From: Phytophthora sp. 'mugwort'
Lineage: Eukaryota > Oomycota > Peronosporomycetes > Peronosporales > Peronosporaceae
DNA: 64,000 bases
Direction: 5' to 3'
NCBI GenBank assembly: GCA_033558025.1
Contig: JAUCEF010000003.1
Span: forward strand, 1,514,001 to 1,578,000
In this document: positions 45,447-56,812 of the stretch, piece after piece
Layout: each line of letters starts with the position of its first letter
Numbering within the stretch: position 1 is the stretch's first letter
Program-made: the position numbers and the translations under genes
Notes under the pieces: generated by a model
The model's input: only the letters and a program-made list of their open reading frames with translations
Told to the model about the DNA's origin: nothing
Databases searched by the model: none

Positions 45447-46010
45447 ACGGTCTCGGCGCCCGGTCGCTAGTTGCATTTTAACGGCCTGATTTGATGTGTG
45501 TGTGTGTGTGTGTGGGGGGGGGGGGGCTGGGACGCGGCGCTGTACTTTTTGGGGGGCGAGTGAGATTCATTTCCGAATCCGATTGAGCCAAACACAGGAG
45601 TATACGGCGAGAGCATTAGACTGCGGAAGAATGGCCGACATGGTGTGCTGGAGCATCGGAACCTAGGTAAGGAGGAGCCGGCGTCTGGAGGAGTGTTCGC
45701 AAAGGTCTGGCCGAGACCGTGGTAGGGTGCTCGTGCGTGCGTGTTGGTCGATATTCAGAAGGGTCAAGAGGAGGAAAACTACAGCGGGACCGCTTCCGCC
45801 GCCCCTGGTTGTCGTGGATGGGGGGGGGGGGCAACCTGCTGATCAAGCAACAACGGTACCATGTCTCGATTGCGGAAGGCGAGATGATGGCGGGGTGAGT
45901 GCGAGGGGGGGGGGAGATTTACCAGTTTCTGGAGTCGGGGTTGATCCGTATGTCGAGCCGTCAATGGGCCCGTCTGGTGCTCATGATATGGAAACTGGAT
46001 GGAAGCATCT
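45447..46010. repeat. Low-complexity stretch with GT microsatellite and G runs
   Basis: A (GT)n tract at about 45491-45513 runs straight into 13 G. Further runs of 12 G (45820-45831) and 10 G (45905-45914) follow. The plus strand still shows weak gypsy-like coding between them. Confidence 0.7.
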
Positions 46011-46014
46011 GATT

Positions 46015-47040
46015 ATTATAGGAAGTTGAACGCGGCGATCGTGAAGGACTGTTATTCTATACTTCGATCGATGACATTCTTGACGTCTTAGGGAGGATCT
46101 CAGTTATTCGCGACTACGTATATTGCGTCGGGGTACTGGAACTCCCAATGCATGAGGTCAGTGACGTTACCTGTAAGTATGTTTTCTTCCTTACGAATGT
46201 TGGTAGTGCCTGCCATTCAGGCTCTGCAACGCGATGCCTGCGTTGAACGCCTGATGGGGACCGTGAGTGTCTCCTTGAAGTGGCGTATCTGTTTGGTGTA
46301 TCTTGATGATTGCATCATCTTCAGCAAGAATTTCCCGTTGTTAGTGCGTCTACGCCAAGGGCTGGAACGATTGCGCAAGCAGAATTCAAGTTGAAGATGA
46401 AAAGTGTCATTGGGGACGGAGTCAGGTTGCTTCCTGGACATAATATGACGCCCTCTGGAACATTATCCTACCCCAAGAAGTTAAATGGATTAGTAGATGT
46501 GCAGCGACCGGATATGGTCGTTATTGGGACTCACCAGCGGAATATATAAGCGTAAGCTTTGATATCGGCGCCTTTGGAACGGCTGAAGGTAAAGGGCACT
46601 CCTTTTGCGTAAATGGAGGAATGTGAGACTGCATTCCGTCAGATCAAGCAAACCCTTGTGAAACGTCCGATTTTGGTATATCCGAGCAGAAAGAGACGGT
46701 TCCAATTGTTCGTTGATTCGTCTCGCTATTGTCTGAGCTTGGCTAGCGCGGGAAGAGGACGTTCGCAACGGTGTGGTGGCTTATGATAGCAAACGGCCTG
46801 CCATCTCACAGCAAAACTGGATTAATAAGGACGGCGTTATCTTTGAGAACGAATGCTGGAGTGCCGTATGGGCGACGCGGAAATTCCGAAGATCCTTGGC
46901 CAAGCGTGAATTCGACCTATACACGGATCACCAAGCGTTGACATGGGTCTTCAGCCCAGGGAACGGTACCACGAATGCCAAGATGGCTCGGTGGGCGATG
47001 GAACGCTCTACTTTGTAGTTTAGGTTCACCATATACCCGG
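46015..47040 (+). pseudogene. Ty3/gypsy reverse transcriptase and RNase H, broken
   Basis: The reverse-transcriptase hallmark WRICLVYLDDCIIFSKNF lies at about 46280-46335, preceded by remnants (RKLNAAIVKDCY near 46020-46055, IASGYWNSQC near 46120-46150). The RNase H part includes ECWSAVWATRKFRRSLAKRE and FDLYTDHQALTWVFSPGNGT at 46850-46975. Several indels lie between them (near 46350 and 46560). The two enzymes copy element RNA into DNA; this copy cannot. Confidence 0.9.
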
Positions 47041-47340
47041 AACGATTATGAGGCACGTTGATGTACTGTCACGGATCCTGGATGTCTCAGTGGATGCAAC
47101 ATGGATGACCAACCCAGGCTACCAGTAGAGACTGAGAGTGGCGTGGGTCCCGTTTCAGTCGTGGAGCCGATTCCGTCCGATACGAGTGTCCCCGAGTCCA
47201 CGTATGAAGCGGTTGACCGCATATGGACGACCCTGATGCAAATCATACGCAAGAAGACGTGTAGAAAGAGGTTCCTGTAAGTGATCCATTGTCGCCTGTG
47301 GATCAAGTCAGGCTGGATTTAGAACAGTTCCTGGACGAGC

Positions 47341-47496
47341 TGTTAGCTCGAAGGTAAGAAACCGAATGAATTGAAGAAATTAGTTGCTGTGGGTTGGCAC
47401 GGGGCCAGGACGGCTGAGACTAATCGAATGAAGCGCAGGTGCGGGCATACCTACGGAACAGAGTCGGAGAGATCATTCGCTCTGGGGATGGGCATT
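47341..47496 (+). repeat. Direct repeat copy 1 of gypsy linker sequence
   Basis: Matches 50874-51030 at about 85-90% by eye (for example AATTGAAGAA, GGTGCGGGCATACCTACG and TCTGGGGATGGGCAT). It belongs to the gypsy polyprotein between RNase H and integrase, and is truncated at a 10-base C run (47497-47506). Confidence 0.9.
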
Positions 47497-47554
47497 CCCC
47501 CCCCCCGTAACGTGGTGTGTCCCGCCACTTGTGTGATGAATGATGGCCGAATTT

Positions 47555-50500
47555 AAGACGTTAGCCCACGTCGATGACCTGCGTCGGTCCGAGGCCCTTG
47601 GTCAAGCCGTCTGCCAGTATGTGCTCGGTCGGGCAGTACCGCAACTGGGCCTCACCTCGTCGGCACGCATCCTTGACGTCGTGATACATGCAGTCAACCG
47701 TCTTCCGAGCTCCTGAGCTTTTGCCGTTCGTGATACGCGCGATGATCGACTGTTTGTCGATGTAGGCCGGTATTGGTGCGCGAAGTTGTTTGGTGAGCGT
47801 AGAGGCAATCATGTTCTCCCATCGGCTTTCCTCGAACCCGAGAGATGCGTCGATATACTCAGCCACGGTCGAGGACTTGGCGACGATGCTCTGATCCTTG
47901 CAGATCCACGCGACTGGGTTGCCGTGGACGATGACGACGACCATTCTGATGACTTACGGGTTTTGCCGGTCCGTCGCCCAGTTGGCATCCGTGCACAGCG
48001 TCACCTTGGCATCGTGTGGGTTCTTCTTTTGGGTGAACGCGAAGTATACTGAAGCCTTGAGATACCGCAGAATCTGCTAGATGCGTCACGGTGGGATGGG
48101 CGGTGCACCGCCACTTGGTTGACGGCAAAACTGATGTCGGGTCGAGATGTCTGGCTGAGGTAGAGCATAACGCCGACGGCCTGACTACACGGGACGTGCT
48201 TCGGAAACTCATCTGCCTCCCCACCTTCGAGCAAGACAGTGCCCTTGGACAGTGTCATCAGTGTCGGCTTGCACTTGTCCAACTTGAATCGGCGGAGCAC
48301 TTCCGCCGTATACTGCTCCTGGCCGATCCGCAATAAGCCAGCGCTCACGTCATTCCGAATCCGCATAACGAGGGAACCGAGCGGCGTCACCCAGCGACTT
48401 GAAGCCGTAGTTTTGCTATGTGTGCAACGAGGGACTCTCCATCCTCCAGCGTGTGGTACCCGATGAGGATGTCGTCTACGTAGAGAATGACGATGAGCGA
48501 CTTGGTCGCGTGGCTGTACAAGCCGCGGTCGTGGGGAGCGAGTCGAACCCTAATCCCGAAACAACGTTTCGATCGCATCGTTCCACTCCTTTCCCGCCTG
48601 TTTCAGGCCATATAATGCGCGTTTGAGCTTAAAGACGTACCTTGTTCCGCCTCCCTCAAAGCCGCGGAGCTGCCGCATGCACACATGAGGTCCCCGCCGC
48701 ACTGGTGAATGCGCGTGCCAAGGAGTGCCACCAGAGTGAAGAAGACGCGAACCGACGTCATTCGGGCCAATGGGCGCGTTCGTGTAACCGAGGTGGACAA
48801 ACTGGCATTGCGAGAAGCCTTGGGCGCACAAGAGCGCCTTCAGTCGCTCGATGCCGTAATCGCCGTCACGCTTCACGCAGAATACGATTATGGAGCCGAT
48901 GATCTGTGCTGCGCTCAGCGATCGCACGACCTCAAACGTGTCGTTTGCTGGTTGTGCCTCGAACACGTCGGTGATGGCGAGTTTCCACTGTTCCCAGTGA
49001 GGCGACGACTACGCCTCCTTGAGCGACATTGGTTCGACGATGCTGTCACACAGCGAGAGGAAATCCAGCGCGGCGCTACACAGTCTCTCGGAGCGGCGAG
49101 CGTCGGGTGAGGAGAGTGGATCCGTTAATGCGCTCGACGTCTGCTGCGCTAATGGGTCGACGTTAAGCAAGCTCGGGGTGTCCCTCATATGATTCCTCCG
49201 TCTCATGGAGGCCAGCGGTAACAGAACTGCCAAGATGGTGGTCCGAATGCAGGCTGTTCACGGAAACTGCGTGTTCGCGCGGGCTGCGAGTACGAAGTGA
49301 GCTCGAATTTGTTTCGCCCTCAGAGTCCACAGGCCCATCTGGACGAGGGGTCTGAGAAACGGGGCTGCTCTCGGGAGCCACAGGGCCATAAGAGGCGGTG
49401 CGTCCAAGGCGAGCTCTAACGTTGGTAGTTATCGGCACTATGAGGCAGTCATGCATGATCATCGTGTAGTTCGTGGCCGCCGCGCAAATCCTCAGCAAGT
49501 GCTCCGATGGGCGCGTTAAGGAAGACCACGCCACATGAGCTGCGGACGCGAGCTCCACCCTGGCGCACCTATCCAAAATAGCCCTTCCGCTCTCTGTCAT
49601 GCCCCACGAAAATGCTCTTCTCGCCTCGCGTGCGAAACTTGAATCGTGTGCTCCGTTTAGATGGGTCAAGTCGGATGATCACTGACTTCCCGACCGTACG
49701 CAGCTCGCTAACATCGGGCGGCCTGCCATGGAAGCGCTCGTACGGAATAACGCCTAGGTAAGAATGCGACATTGTCCGATTTCGCGCGAAACCCGCCGCT
49801 CGTATAGCATATTCCCACAGATGGTGCGGAAGCTTCACGCCGACGAGCATGGCTTGTGCTGCCTCGGTCAACGTGCGGTTTGTTCACGCAACGACCCCGT
49901 TCTGGTAGTGCGCGTGGGGGGACAAGAACTTACGCTGGAGACCCGATACGTGGCCATTTTGCTTCGTTGTCGCTGAGGTGGTCCGTCTCACCATTGACGA
50001 CTCGCTCGGCGATACTCACGCTTCCGCACAACCGCTTGTCGTTCTCACGGTCGACCCACTTCGAGTGGTAGGAAGTCTCGTGTCTTTGAACGCCGCATAC
50101 GTCGCAGATCTCCTTGCAGTAATCACGTCGGCCGATCGGACTCTCCCATTAGGTGCTCGGTCACGTTTGCCGCCGTGCGCGCGTTTGTCGGGCTTGCTCT
50201 TGTTGCCCTTATACTCGTCCGGTTCCGTCGTCCGCGACACGGGCCAAGCAATCAATGGCATTGTTATTTGCGCGAGAAGATTGCCGGAATTGCGTCTCGT
50301 TTGGCCAGTTAGAGAAAGGCGTCGATGGGGCCATGCGTTTTGTACAAACACTGTCAGCGCCGCCACGACCGTCACTCTGCTCTCGTTGCCGTTGTTGCAG
50401 GCCATTGCCATGATGCGAAGTTGCTAGGCGAACGCTTCGTACGTCTCGCGAGCGCGCTTCGACGTCTTCATCAACTCGAGTCCGATATCGATGGCCAAAA

Positions 50501-50830
50501 GCTTGTTGAACTCTTCCCGGAGGGACTTCCACTATTTTGGAATGAATCAGCGGGCAGCTTCGCCGTCGAGCTTCATCCCGGCCAGGGTCTACTTCACTTC
50601 GTCCGGCCGTGGCATCGAGTTCGCCAGCTCCGCCGTCCGGATGGCGATAAGGATACAGTTACACCAGTCGCCGGCGCCTACGTCCAGAGTGTCGTTTGGG
50701 AACATCGCCAGAGAATCTTTCCATCTGGACCAGGTCGATCTTGTACGTCTGCTTCGGCGCGGATATATCTTCTTCGGAACTCTGGACTGAAATGTAGGCC
50801 ACCTTCGCTCTGCTGCTATTGCTGACTATG
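47555..50830 (-). pseudogene. Ty1/copia polyprotein lodged in the gypsy element, broken
   Basis: Reading the minus strand: a gag-like start (50400-50800); an integrase C-terminal part (HHLWEYAIRAAGFARNRT at about 49770-49830); reverse transcriptase with FKLKRALYGLKQAGKEWN (about 48580-48640) and the YVDDIL active site (about 48460-48490); and RNase H with AKSSTVAEYIDASLGFEE (about 47820-47880) and HILADGLTKGL (about 47590-47625). Gag and the integrase C-terminus are only about 400 bp apart, so protease and the integrase catalytic core are deleted. No LTR is visible at either end. Many frame breaks. Confidence 0.85.
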
Positions 50831-50873
50831 CGCGAGAAGGAAGATACTGTCTAGGAGCGGAAACGGCTGCTAA

Positions 50874-51030
50874 CTGTTATCCCGGAGTGAATAAACCGAA
50901 GGAATTGAAGAAGTTAGTTGTTGTGGGTTGGCAGAGGGTCAGAACTGTTGAGACTAATCGAATGAAACGAAGGTGCGGGCATACCTACGAAGTAGAGCCG
51001 GAGAGATCGTTCCCTCTGGGGATGGGCATC
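50874..51030 (+). repeat. Direct repeat copy 2 of gypsy linker sequence
   Basis: The partner of 47341-47496. Here the sequence continues directly into the gypsy integrase region, so the gypsy element resumes with this segment on the far side of the copia sequence. Confidence 0.9.
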
Positions 51031-51039
51031 CGGCAACAC

Positions 51040-52667
51040 GAGCAACCGAGCGTACCATGAATTAAGGAGCTGGTGGCGTTCCTAGAGGGCGGGGCATGTC
51101 GTTGACCCGTTCCTGAAAACCCGAATCGTTGAAACGCGCCTCGATACAGTGAGAAACGGCCGTCTACTGCGACGAGTAGAATTGTCGGCGCGAGTTGGTC
51201 CAGCTCGGTCGTTTACCATTCCGGTAGTACGTTTACCAAACGTCGAAACCGTGATCCACTGTTGTCACTCTGATGCCTTTTCTTCTAATTTGGGTCTGAC
51301 CAACTATGGAGACGGTGAGACGCCATGAGATCTGGCCCGGATGGAGAAAGGATGTCGCCGAGTTTCTAGGGGATTGTAGTTTGTGTGGCAGTGGGAAGGG
51401 TCCGGGACACTGGAAGTCGGATCAAATGCAGAGAAAGCCCGTGGCCGATCTCACGGGGAGATTTTCGTTGTTGGTAGTCGATGTCATCGACCCGTTGCGG
51501 GCAACCGAGGGAGGGAACAAGTATATCCTCGCATTCGCTGATTACTTAACCCGGTGGGTTGAAGCTTTCGCTGTTGACCGGTTGGATGCTGTGACTTCGT
51601 TTAAGCGATGGTTAACGGGATCGTCGTTAGCCATGGTGTACCCTCGCGCCTATTGAGCGAGAATGGGTCGAACGTTACGTCCGAAATCACCAAGTCGTTC
51701 TACCAGACGTTAGGCATCAAAAGCTGCTCGACTCCGTATAACATACATAAACACAAGGGTTAGTGGAACGGTTCAATGGAACGATGATTGGGATGCTGCA
51801 CGTGACCGAACACAGACGGAGTGGGACATGTATCTCTCCATAGTGCTATTTGCGTACAGAATGGCCTATCAAGAAGTATTAGGGTGCTGACGTTCTTTAC
51901 GTTGCACGACCTTTCTCAACGTGGGAAATAAGTGGAACGGCAATGAGTGGCGCAGTACAGGCGGAAGGCGTACCGTCCGTAGTGAAAATCTCGTCCTTTG
52001 GTTGAGCGACAGTTGATTAAAGCTCAGGACCGTCGCGAACAACACTTGCAGGATCAACTACGGAACAAGTACGAAATAAGAGATCCCGTATGGGTATATC
52101 AGATTTTCAGGGCGAGAAGAGGAGAGGCGCTGATAAGGAAGCTCGCGTTCTCCTGGCTTGGGTTTTACCGTGCAAGGTCGTGCATTGTCGGGGAATCAGA
52201 TCGACATCCATGCACCTGGAAATAATTGTGACTATCAATGTGAATAGACTCAAGCGGGTTCAGCGTTTGAGGGTAACTGGACGTTGCCGTACCTTGATGA
52301 GTTACCGGAAGGCCTTAAAGAAAGGAAGATAATGTAAGACCCTTGAAAGCTTCAGACTTGCCTGCTTCCACCTACATGGAGCGGTTGACGCTCGGTAAGG
52401 AAGATGCGGTCATTTTTGGCGTGGGGTCGCCTTTGCTGAATGTAGTGTCAAAAAGGCTATCGCCGATACCGTTGGGTATTCGGCGTTAGCATCGAGCTAT
52501 GATACTTTATGGCTGCCAGACCATGGTTGATGCCCGATTATGTCGCGCTGGCAATGCCTTTCCAGCACGCCGAAAGGAATAAGCGCCGTCTTCCTAAATT
52601 ACGGAGAAGTGCGCGGTCGGCAGCCGCCCACGCTCGCATTAAGGCGGGTGACCTGCTAATGGCTTGA
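51040..52667 (+). pseudogene. Ty3/gypsy integrase and polyprotein C-terminus, broken
   Basis: The zinc-binding end and catalytic core of integrase are readable: HEIWPGWRKDVAEFLGDCSL with a CX2C pair at 51320-51390, LLVVDVIDPLRATEGGNKYI (first catalytic Asp, about 51472-51530), and DYLTRWVEAFAV. Later parts include RREQHLQDQLRNKYEIRDPV (about 52030-52090) and, after shifts, DLPASTYMERLTLGKED (about 52355-52405). The final residues GDLLMA precede TGA at 52665-52667. At least four frame breaks. Confidence 0.85.
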
Positions 52668-53850
52668 GATCGGTTGTTACGTCTCTAATTCGAACGAACG
52701 GTGTTAAGTAGGTGAATTTGGTATTGGAACACAAATACGGAACTGTTATGAAGAGTGTAAGTTTGTGCCTGGAATTAGTTGTTTTCGAAATGGCGGGAAT
52801 GAACGCTCGAGCGTAAGGATGGGACAGAAAGAGAAAAGGTTTGGAAAGTGACAGAGCCCGCCACATTAATCCGCCAGGAGACAAAGGTACTCGAGGCGGA
52901 GATACCCCCCCCCCCCCCCCGCAAATGGACTGGCTTCGGCGTCGGAGCGATCCTTAGTCGACAGTAACGTACTCCTTGGGGGATGGGAACTTCTTGACGT
53001 CTCCCTCCTTGCGTCGTTAGGTTCGTCGTCGTCGTGCTCGTCATCGTTGTGCTCAGCGTCGCCGCTCTGTCCCGGGTATAGATATAGCACCGGATATCGG
53101 TATGAAAATGTAGGAAATCCAGTTGGTCCGGTATTAAAATGTAGCTCATCCGGGACGAAATTGGTTGTTTGTCCTTTTATCCAACCACTGAGGTTAGGCT
53201 ATACAGGAGGGGCGAAATCCCACTCGCTTGACAAACTTAACAACGCCTGCGGTTTAAGATCCGTGTGCGGAGCACGCGGACTTAAACAGGACCAAGCATG
53301 GTCACGTCTTGCTCGGCCCTATAGGGTTAAGTCCTAGTCCCTCTGTCCCTCGCTCTAGTCTTCTTTGCTGGCGTCGTCGTCGTTGTCCTGATAGTCGTTG
53401 TTTAATGTTCGTCGTTGTCGTCCGAGTCGGTGAGACTAGTGTGCGTGGTGGAGGCTGCTTTCGACTTGCGCTCGGATACTTTTTGGTTGTAATGGAGAAT
53501 AGAGTGACTACACGGTGTATGCACCGTTCACATCGAAATCAGAATCGTCGTTCGTCATTTCGGATGCACGCAACGGTCTCTCGGTCTCGATATTGGACAT
53601 CGTCGTTAGTCAGTTAGAGCTTGACTTGCATGACCTTAAGAGACTTGTCCGGGAGCTGTTTTCACGTGCTCGCGGACTTTTTGCCGACCCAAGAGGCATG
53701 CGGTAGCCGCCATGGCGTCACGTCGAGAGTATCGCGAGCAAGAGCGCGTTGGAGAGACGAATACCGACATCTTCGCAAAGATCTGAACATCAAAATGATC
53801 AGAACAACAAACGCTGACGTGGAAAAGCCGGTATATATTTAACCAATGGA
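52668..53850. other. Probable 3' LTR-bearing region of the gypsy element
   Basis: The polyprotein stop is followed by TGTTACG at 52674-52680, a plausible LTR start. A run of 16 C lies at 52905-52920 and a non-coding stretch follows to about 53340. I found no matching 5' LTR in the window, so the LTR call is tentative. The plus strand at 53515-53706 has a short open frame without recognised domain. Confidence 0.35.
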
Positions 53851-53854
53851 ATCT

Positions 53855-55223
53855 AAACATTGATCACTTCACTCGCGATCTCGTTACCGAGCACGTTTTG
53901 AACGCGAGTAGTGTCGTTGGCTTGAGCGTCGACCACACTGAGCAAACTTGCTTCGTTCAGCATGCTCTGCACGTCCGAGGTCGTAGTGCAACCGAAGAAC
54001 GGTCCCGCTTTGTCGAGTGCATGACGAACCGTGCCGGACATAATCTTGCCGAGGGCGTGCATTGCGTGATTGAACATATATCGACGGCGTTCAGCCGAAT
54101 TCGCGTTCAAAACAGCGGCTTGTGCACAGGTTTGGCGCAGGTGCGACTTCAATGGCGACATCACTCCCACGTCGAGAGGCTGCGCTATACGTGTGCATCC
54201 AGGCGGGCGAAGTGAACGCTGGTCTCTATGGGCCCTAGTTCGTCTAGTACGCTGTCCATCTTGTGCGGCTTTAGAGCATCCAGGATCAGAACAGAGTAGC
54301 TAGTTATGTTAGGCTTAAATGACATATCAATCCACTCGAGCATAACCCTTTCGTCAAACCATGCATGTTCCTGAACTGAGCACGTCGCCACGTGAGGCGG
54401 CGCAAACGATGTACCTCACTCTCGACCTCACCTCCCGGCTGGCCCTTGAAGACGAAGTGCGGAAGGAGCACGAGGCCGTTGGCACACACCAATACCGCCA
54501 TTGTGATCCGCTGTCTGTCCGAGCCAGCCGTTATCGCCGGCACCACACGCACACCAACTTCATTCACCGTAGTGTGGGCCGTGGTAGAAGCCAAAATTGC
54601 GGTTTGGTCCATATTGAATACCTTGCTTCGGGGGTCAACACCTGGGTTTAAGGGCGTCACACGTTCCGCAATAACACGCCGAGTCTCATCACAAAACCCG
54701 CTTTTAAGAATGAACGTGTCTTCGCGGTTTTCTCGGCCTCGAGTAGTCACCTGGCGGAGTGTAAGGCGATTTCTATCCATAAAGCTAAAGAATACAAAAA
54801 TAGCAATTAGGGAAAGTTCAAACATCGATATTACACACACGTACCGCGCGCACCAGTACAGCGCTGCTTTACGGTCTTGTTCTCAAAAAACGAGGGCACG
54901 ATCTCCTGGGTCATGAAAATTATCATGGCACTGGTGACAATGTATCGCTCCCTGCGCAGATTTTTAACTCGCATAGCAATAAGGTCTTCATACTCAAGCG
55001 TTTCAGGCTTGCGGCCACTCCCACCAAGTATCATTTATCCCATCAGATTCATCTCCTGCAGCTTGTCGACGCGACTGGCCCATGAAATCACGGTGGGAGG
55101 CTTAAGACTGTGATTACGCGCGAAAACCCGAATAGAATCCCAATGGGGGTGGACAAGTACGCCTCGGCAACTTTGAGGCGATAGCGGTCACGGTGATGGA
55201 GCGGTATGCGTTGAGGCCCCATC
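53855..55223 (-). pseudogene. Pogo/Tigger-type DDE transposase, frameshifted
   Basis: Reading the minus strand from a start at about 55223 (MGPQRIPLHHRDRYRLKVAE): an N-terminal region, then NMDQTAILASTTAHTTVNEV (first catalytic Asp, about 54585-54610), VLVCANGLVLLPHFVFKGQP, YSVLILDALKPHKMD (second Asp, about 54250-54300) and QPLDVGVMSPLKSHLRQT (third, about 54125-54190), then the C-terminal tail to about 53855. All three acids are present but in different frames. The gene differs clearly in sequence from the other three pogo-like copies here, so it represents another family. Confidence 0.8.
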
Positions 55224-55769
55224 TTGGATAATGAGATGTCGCCAGCGTGTGGTGATGCCATGGACACATGCTACGCCAGCTCTTCCAACCCACAGCCACC
55301 GCAGCTGAGGCAAACGCTGCTAGCTACAGCGGAGCAGATCTTCGCATGGACAATCAAGACAGCTGCTGCTGATTACACCTGGGCGCAATCGGCAGCAAGC
55401 TGCAAGGGCGGCTCCCCCTGGACTGCCGACGCGGCAGGCGGGTGCGCTTTCGAGTTAGATTAGACAGCTCACTTTTGCAATTTGCGTCAAGCAAGCAACA
55501 CTAAGCAATATGCGTTGGTTGACGGGAGTCCAGCTCCCAAATCGCGAGCACGTCACACAGCGGCTCGCCGATGCCTTCGAAGCTTCTTGCCATTCCTCTA
55601 CGTGAATTTGACGAGGAAAGCTTTGGACCACATCGTGAACACTAGCGACATTCCGGGAGGCCGACCAGATTGAAGCTATCGAGCCAGCACATCGCAACTA
55701 GGGCGAATATGCTAACGTAGGTCGGTAATACAGAGCGAGAGTATCGAAACGGAGTTCAACGACGGGTGG

Positions 55770-55975
55770 GATTCTCATCAGAAGACGGCAGCTTCGTCAA
55801 TGTTGCTGCTGTTTGGCAGCCGTGTTTGCAATTCTACGTCGGTTGAGTCGGATTTCTCTACATTCAAATGGGAACTAGACGATCGGCGCACGGTACTGAC
55901 TTCGTTAGCACTAAAAGTTTTTTTTTTTCAAGTCAAACAGTCCGAGATACTTCGCAACTCTAAATACTAGAGTGC
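55770..55975 (+). pseudogene. hAT dimerisation-domain fragment
   Basis: The sequence STSVESDFSTFKWELDDRRT at about 55835-55895, followed by LALKVFFFQVKQSEIL, matches the C-terminal dimerisation region of hAT transposases. Upstream (55224-55680), open frames may be relict of the same gene but carry no motif I recognise. Confidence 0.65.
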
Positions 55976-55979
55976 CCGC

Positions 55980-56810
55980 AGTCACACTCAGGAGCAGACT
56001 GGGTTGAAGGGTCATTAAATGAAGTTGTCAAAGAAGAAGACACATTCGTGGTAACATCGCGGCTACACCATGAGAAGTCGAGCTATCGTCGGACCCTGGT
56101 GGATCGAGACCTGGAGGTGAACTAAATCGAATCGAGATCACATTGAACGTCACTTAAGACTCCGTCGGCCCGAACTTGTGCTTTCGGGTCGAGACAGCCA
56201 TCGGGACGGACTTGTCGAGAGGGTGGCCGTCCACACGGACTTGTTCCTGTTGGTTGAGAGGATAAGCGCCTCCAATAATTGTCTTTCGCCCCGATCTGCC
56301 AAATATAGCAGCACAGATAGCTCTGTGGCTGGGCTGCTATTTTTAATTTAGTATTTGGCATTGTCGGTGGCTCCATCTGCTGCTATTTGGCTGTCAAATT
56401 TGGCATTTAGCAAGCATTTATCACGACCGGTGCGGACAATCCTTACATGATCAGATATGGACAGGATAATATAGCACAGCTTGGCATGTGCCAGTACTAA
56501 GCTGGTATGGTATAAAACGATAAGTGTAGCATGGGTACTCATTCCGGATTAGGTGTAACTGTCATGATAAGCGCAGGAAGAAGAAAAGAACACTGTTGGT
56601 CCACTCAGCGAAATAGGGATTGCGAGAGTTTTGGCCAAAAGCGCAGACTCCGTTACATCTCAACTAAGTATGCCATACCAAATACAAGTGTAAATATGTT
56701 GCAGAGAACACCTTGTAGAGGTAGGTCACAAGGATTACAACCGACGGTGTCCTACAATCCTTCATAAACTTAGTAACGCCAATCATTTCCAACTTGTATT
56801 TAGCTTTCTC
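55980..56810. other. No gene seen; 3' flank of the ABC transporter gene
   Basis: Short frames only on both strands. Confidence 0.45.
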
Positions 56811-56812
56811 GT

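Noticed and set aside
45616..45846. Pro/Arg-rich minus-strand frame
   Set aside because: Created by G runs and simple sequence on the opposite strand of gypsy remnants.
52674..53340. Confident LTR annotation for the gypsy element
   Set aside because: Position and first bases fit, but no second copy is present in the window to prove it.
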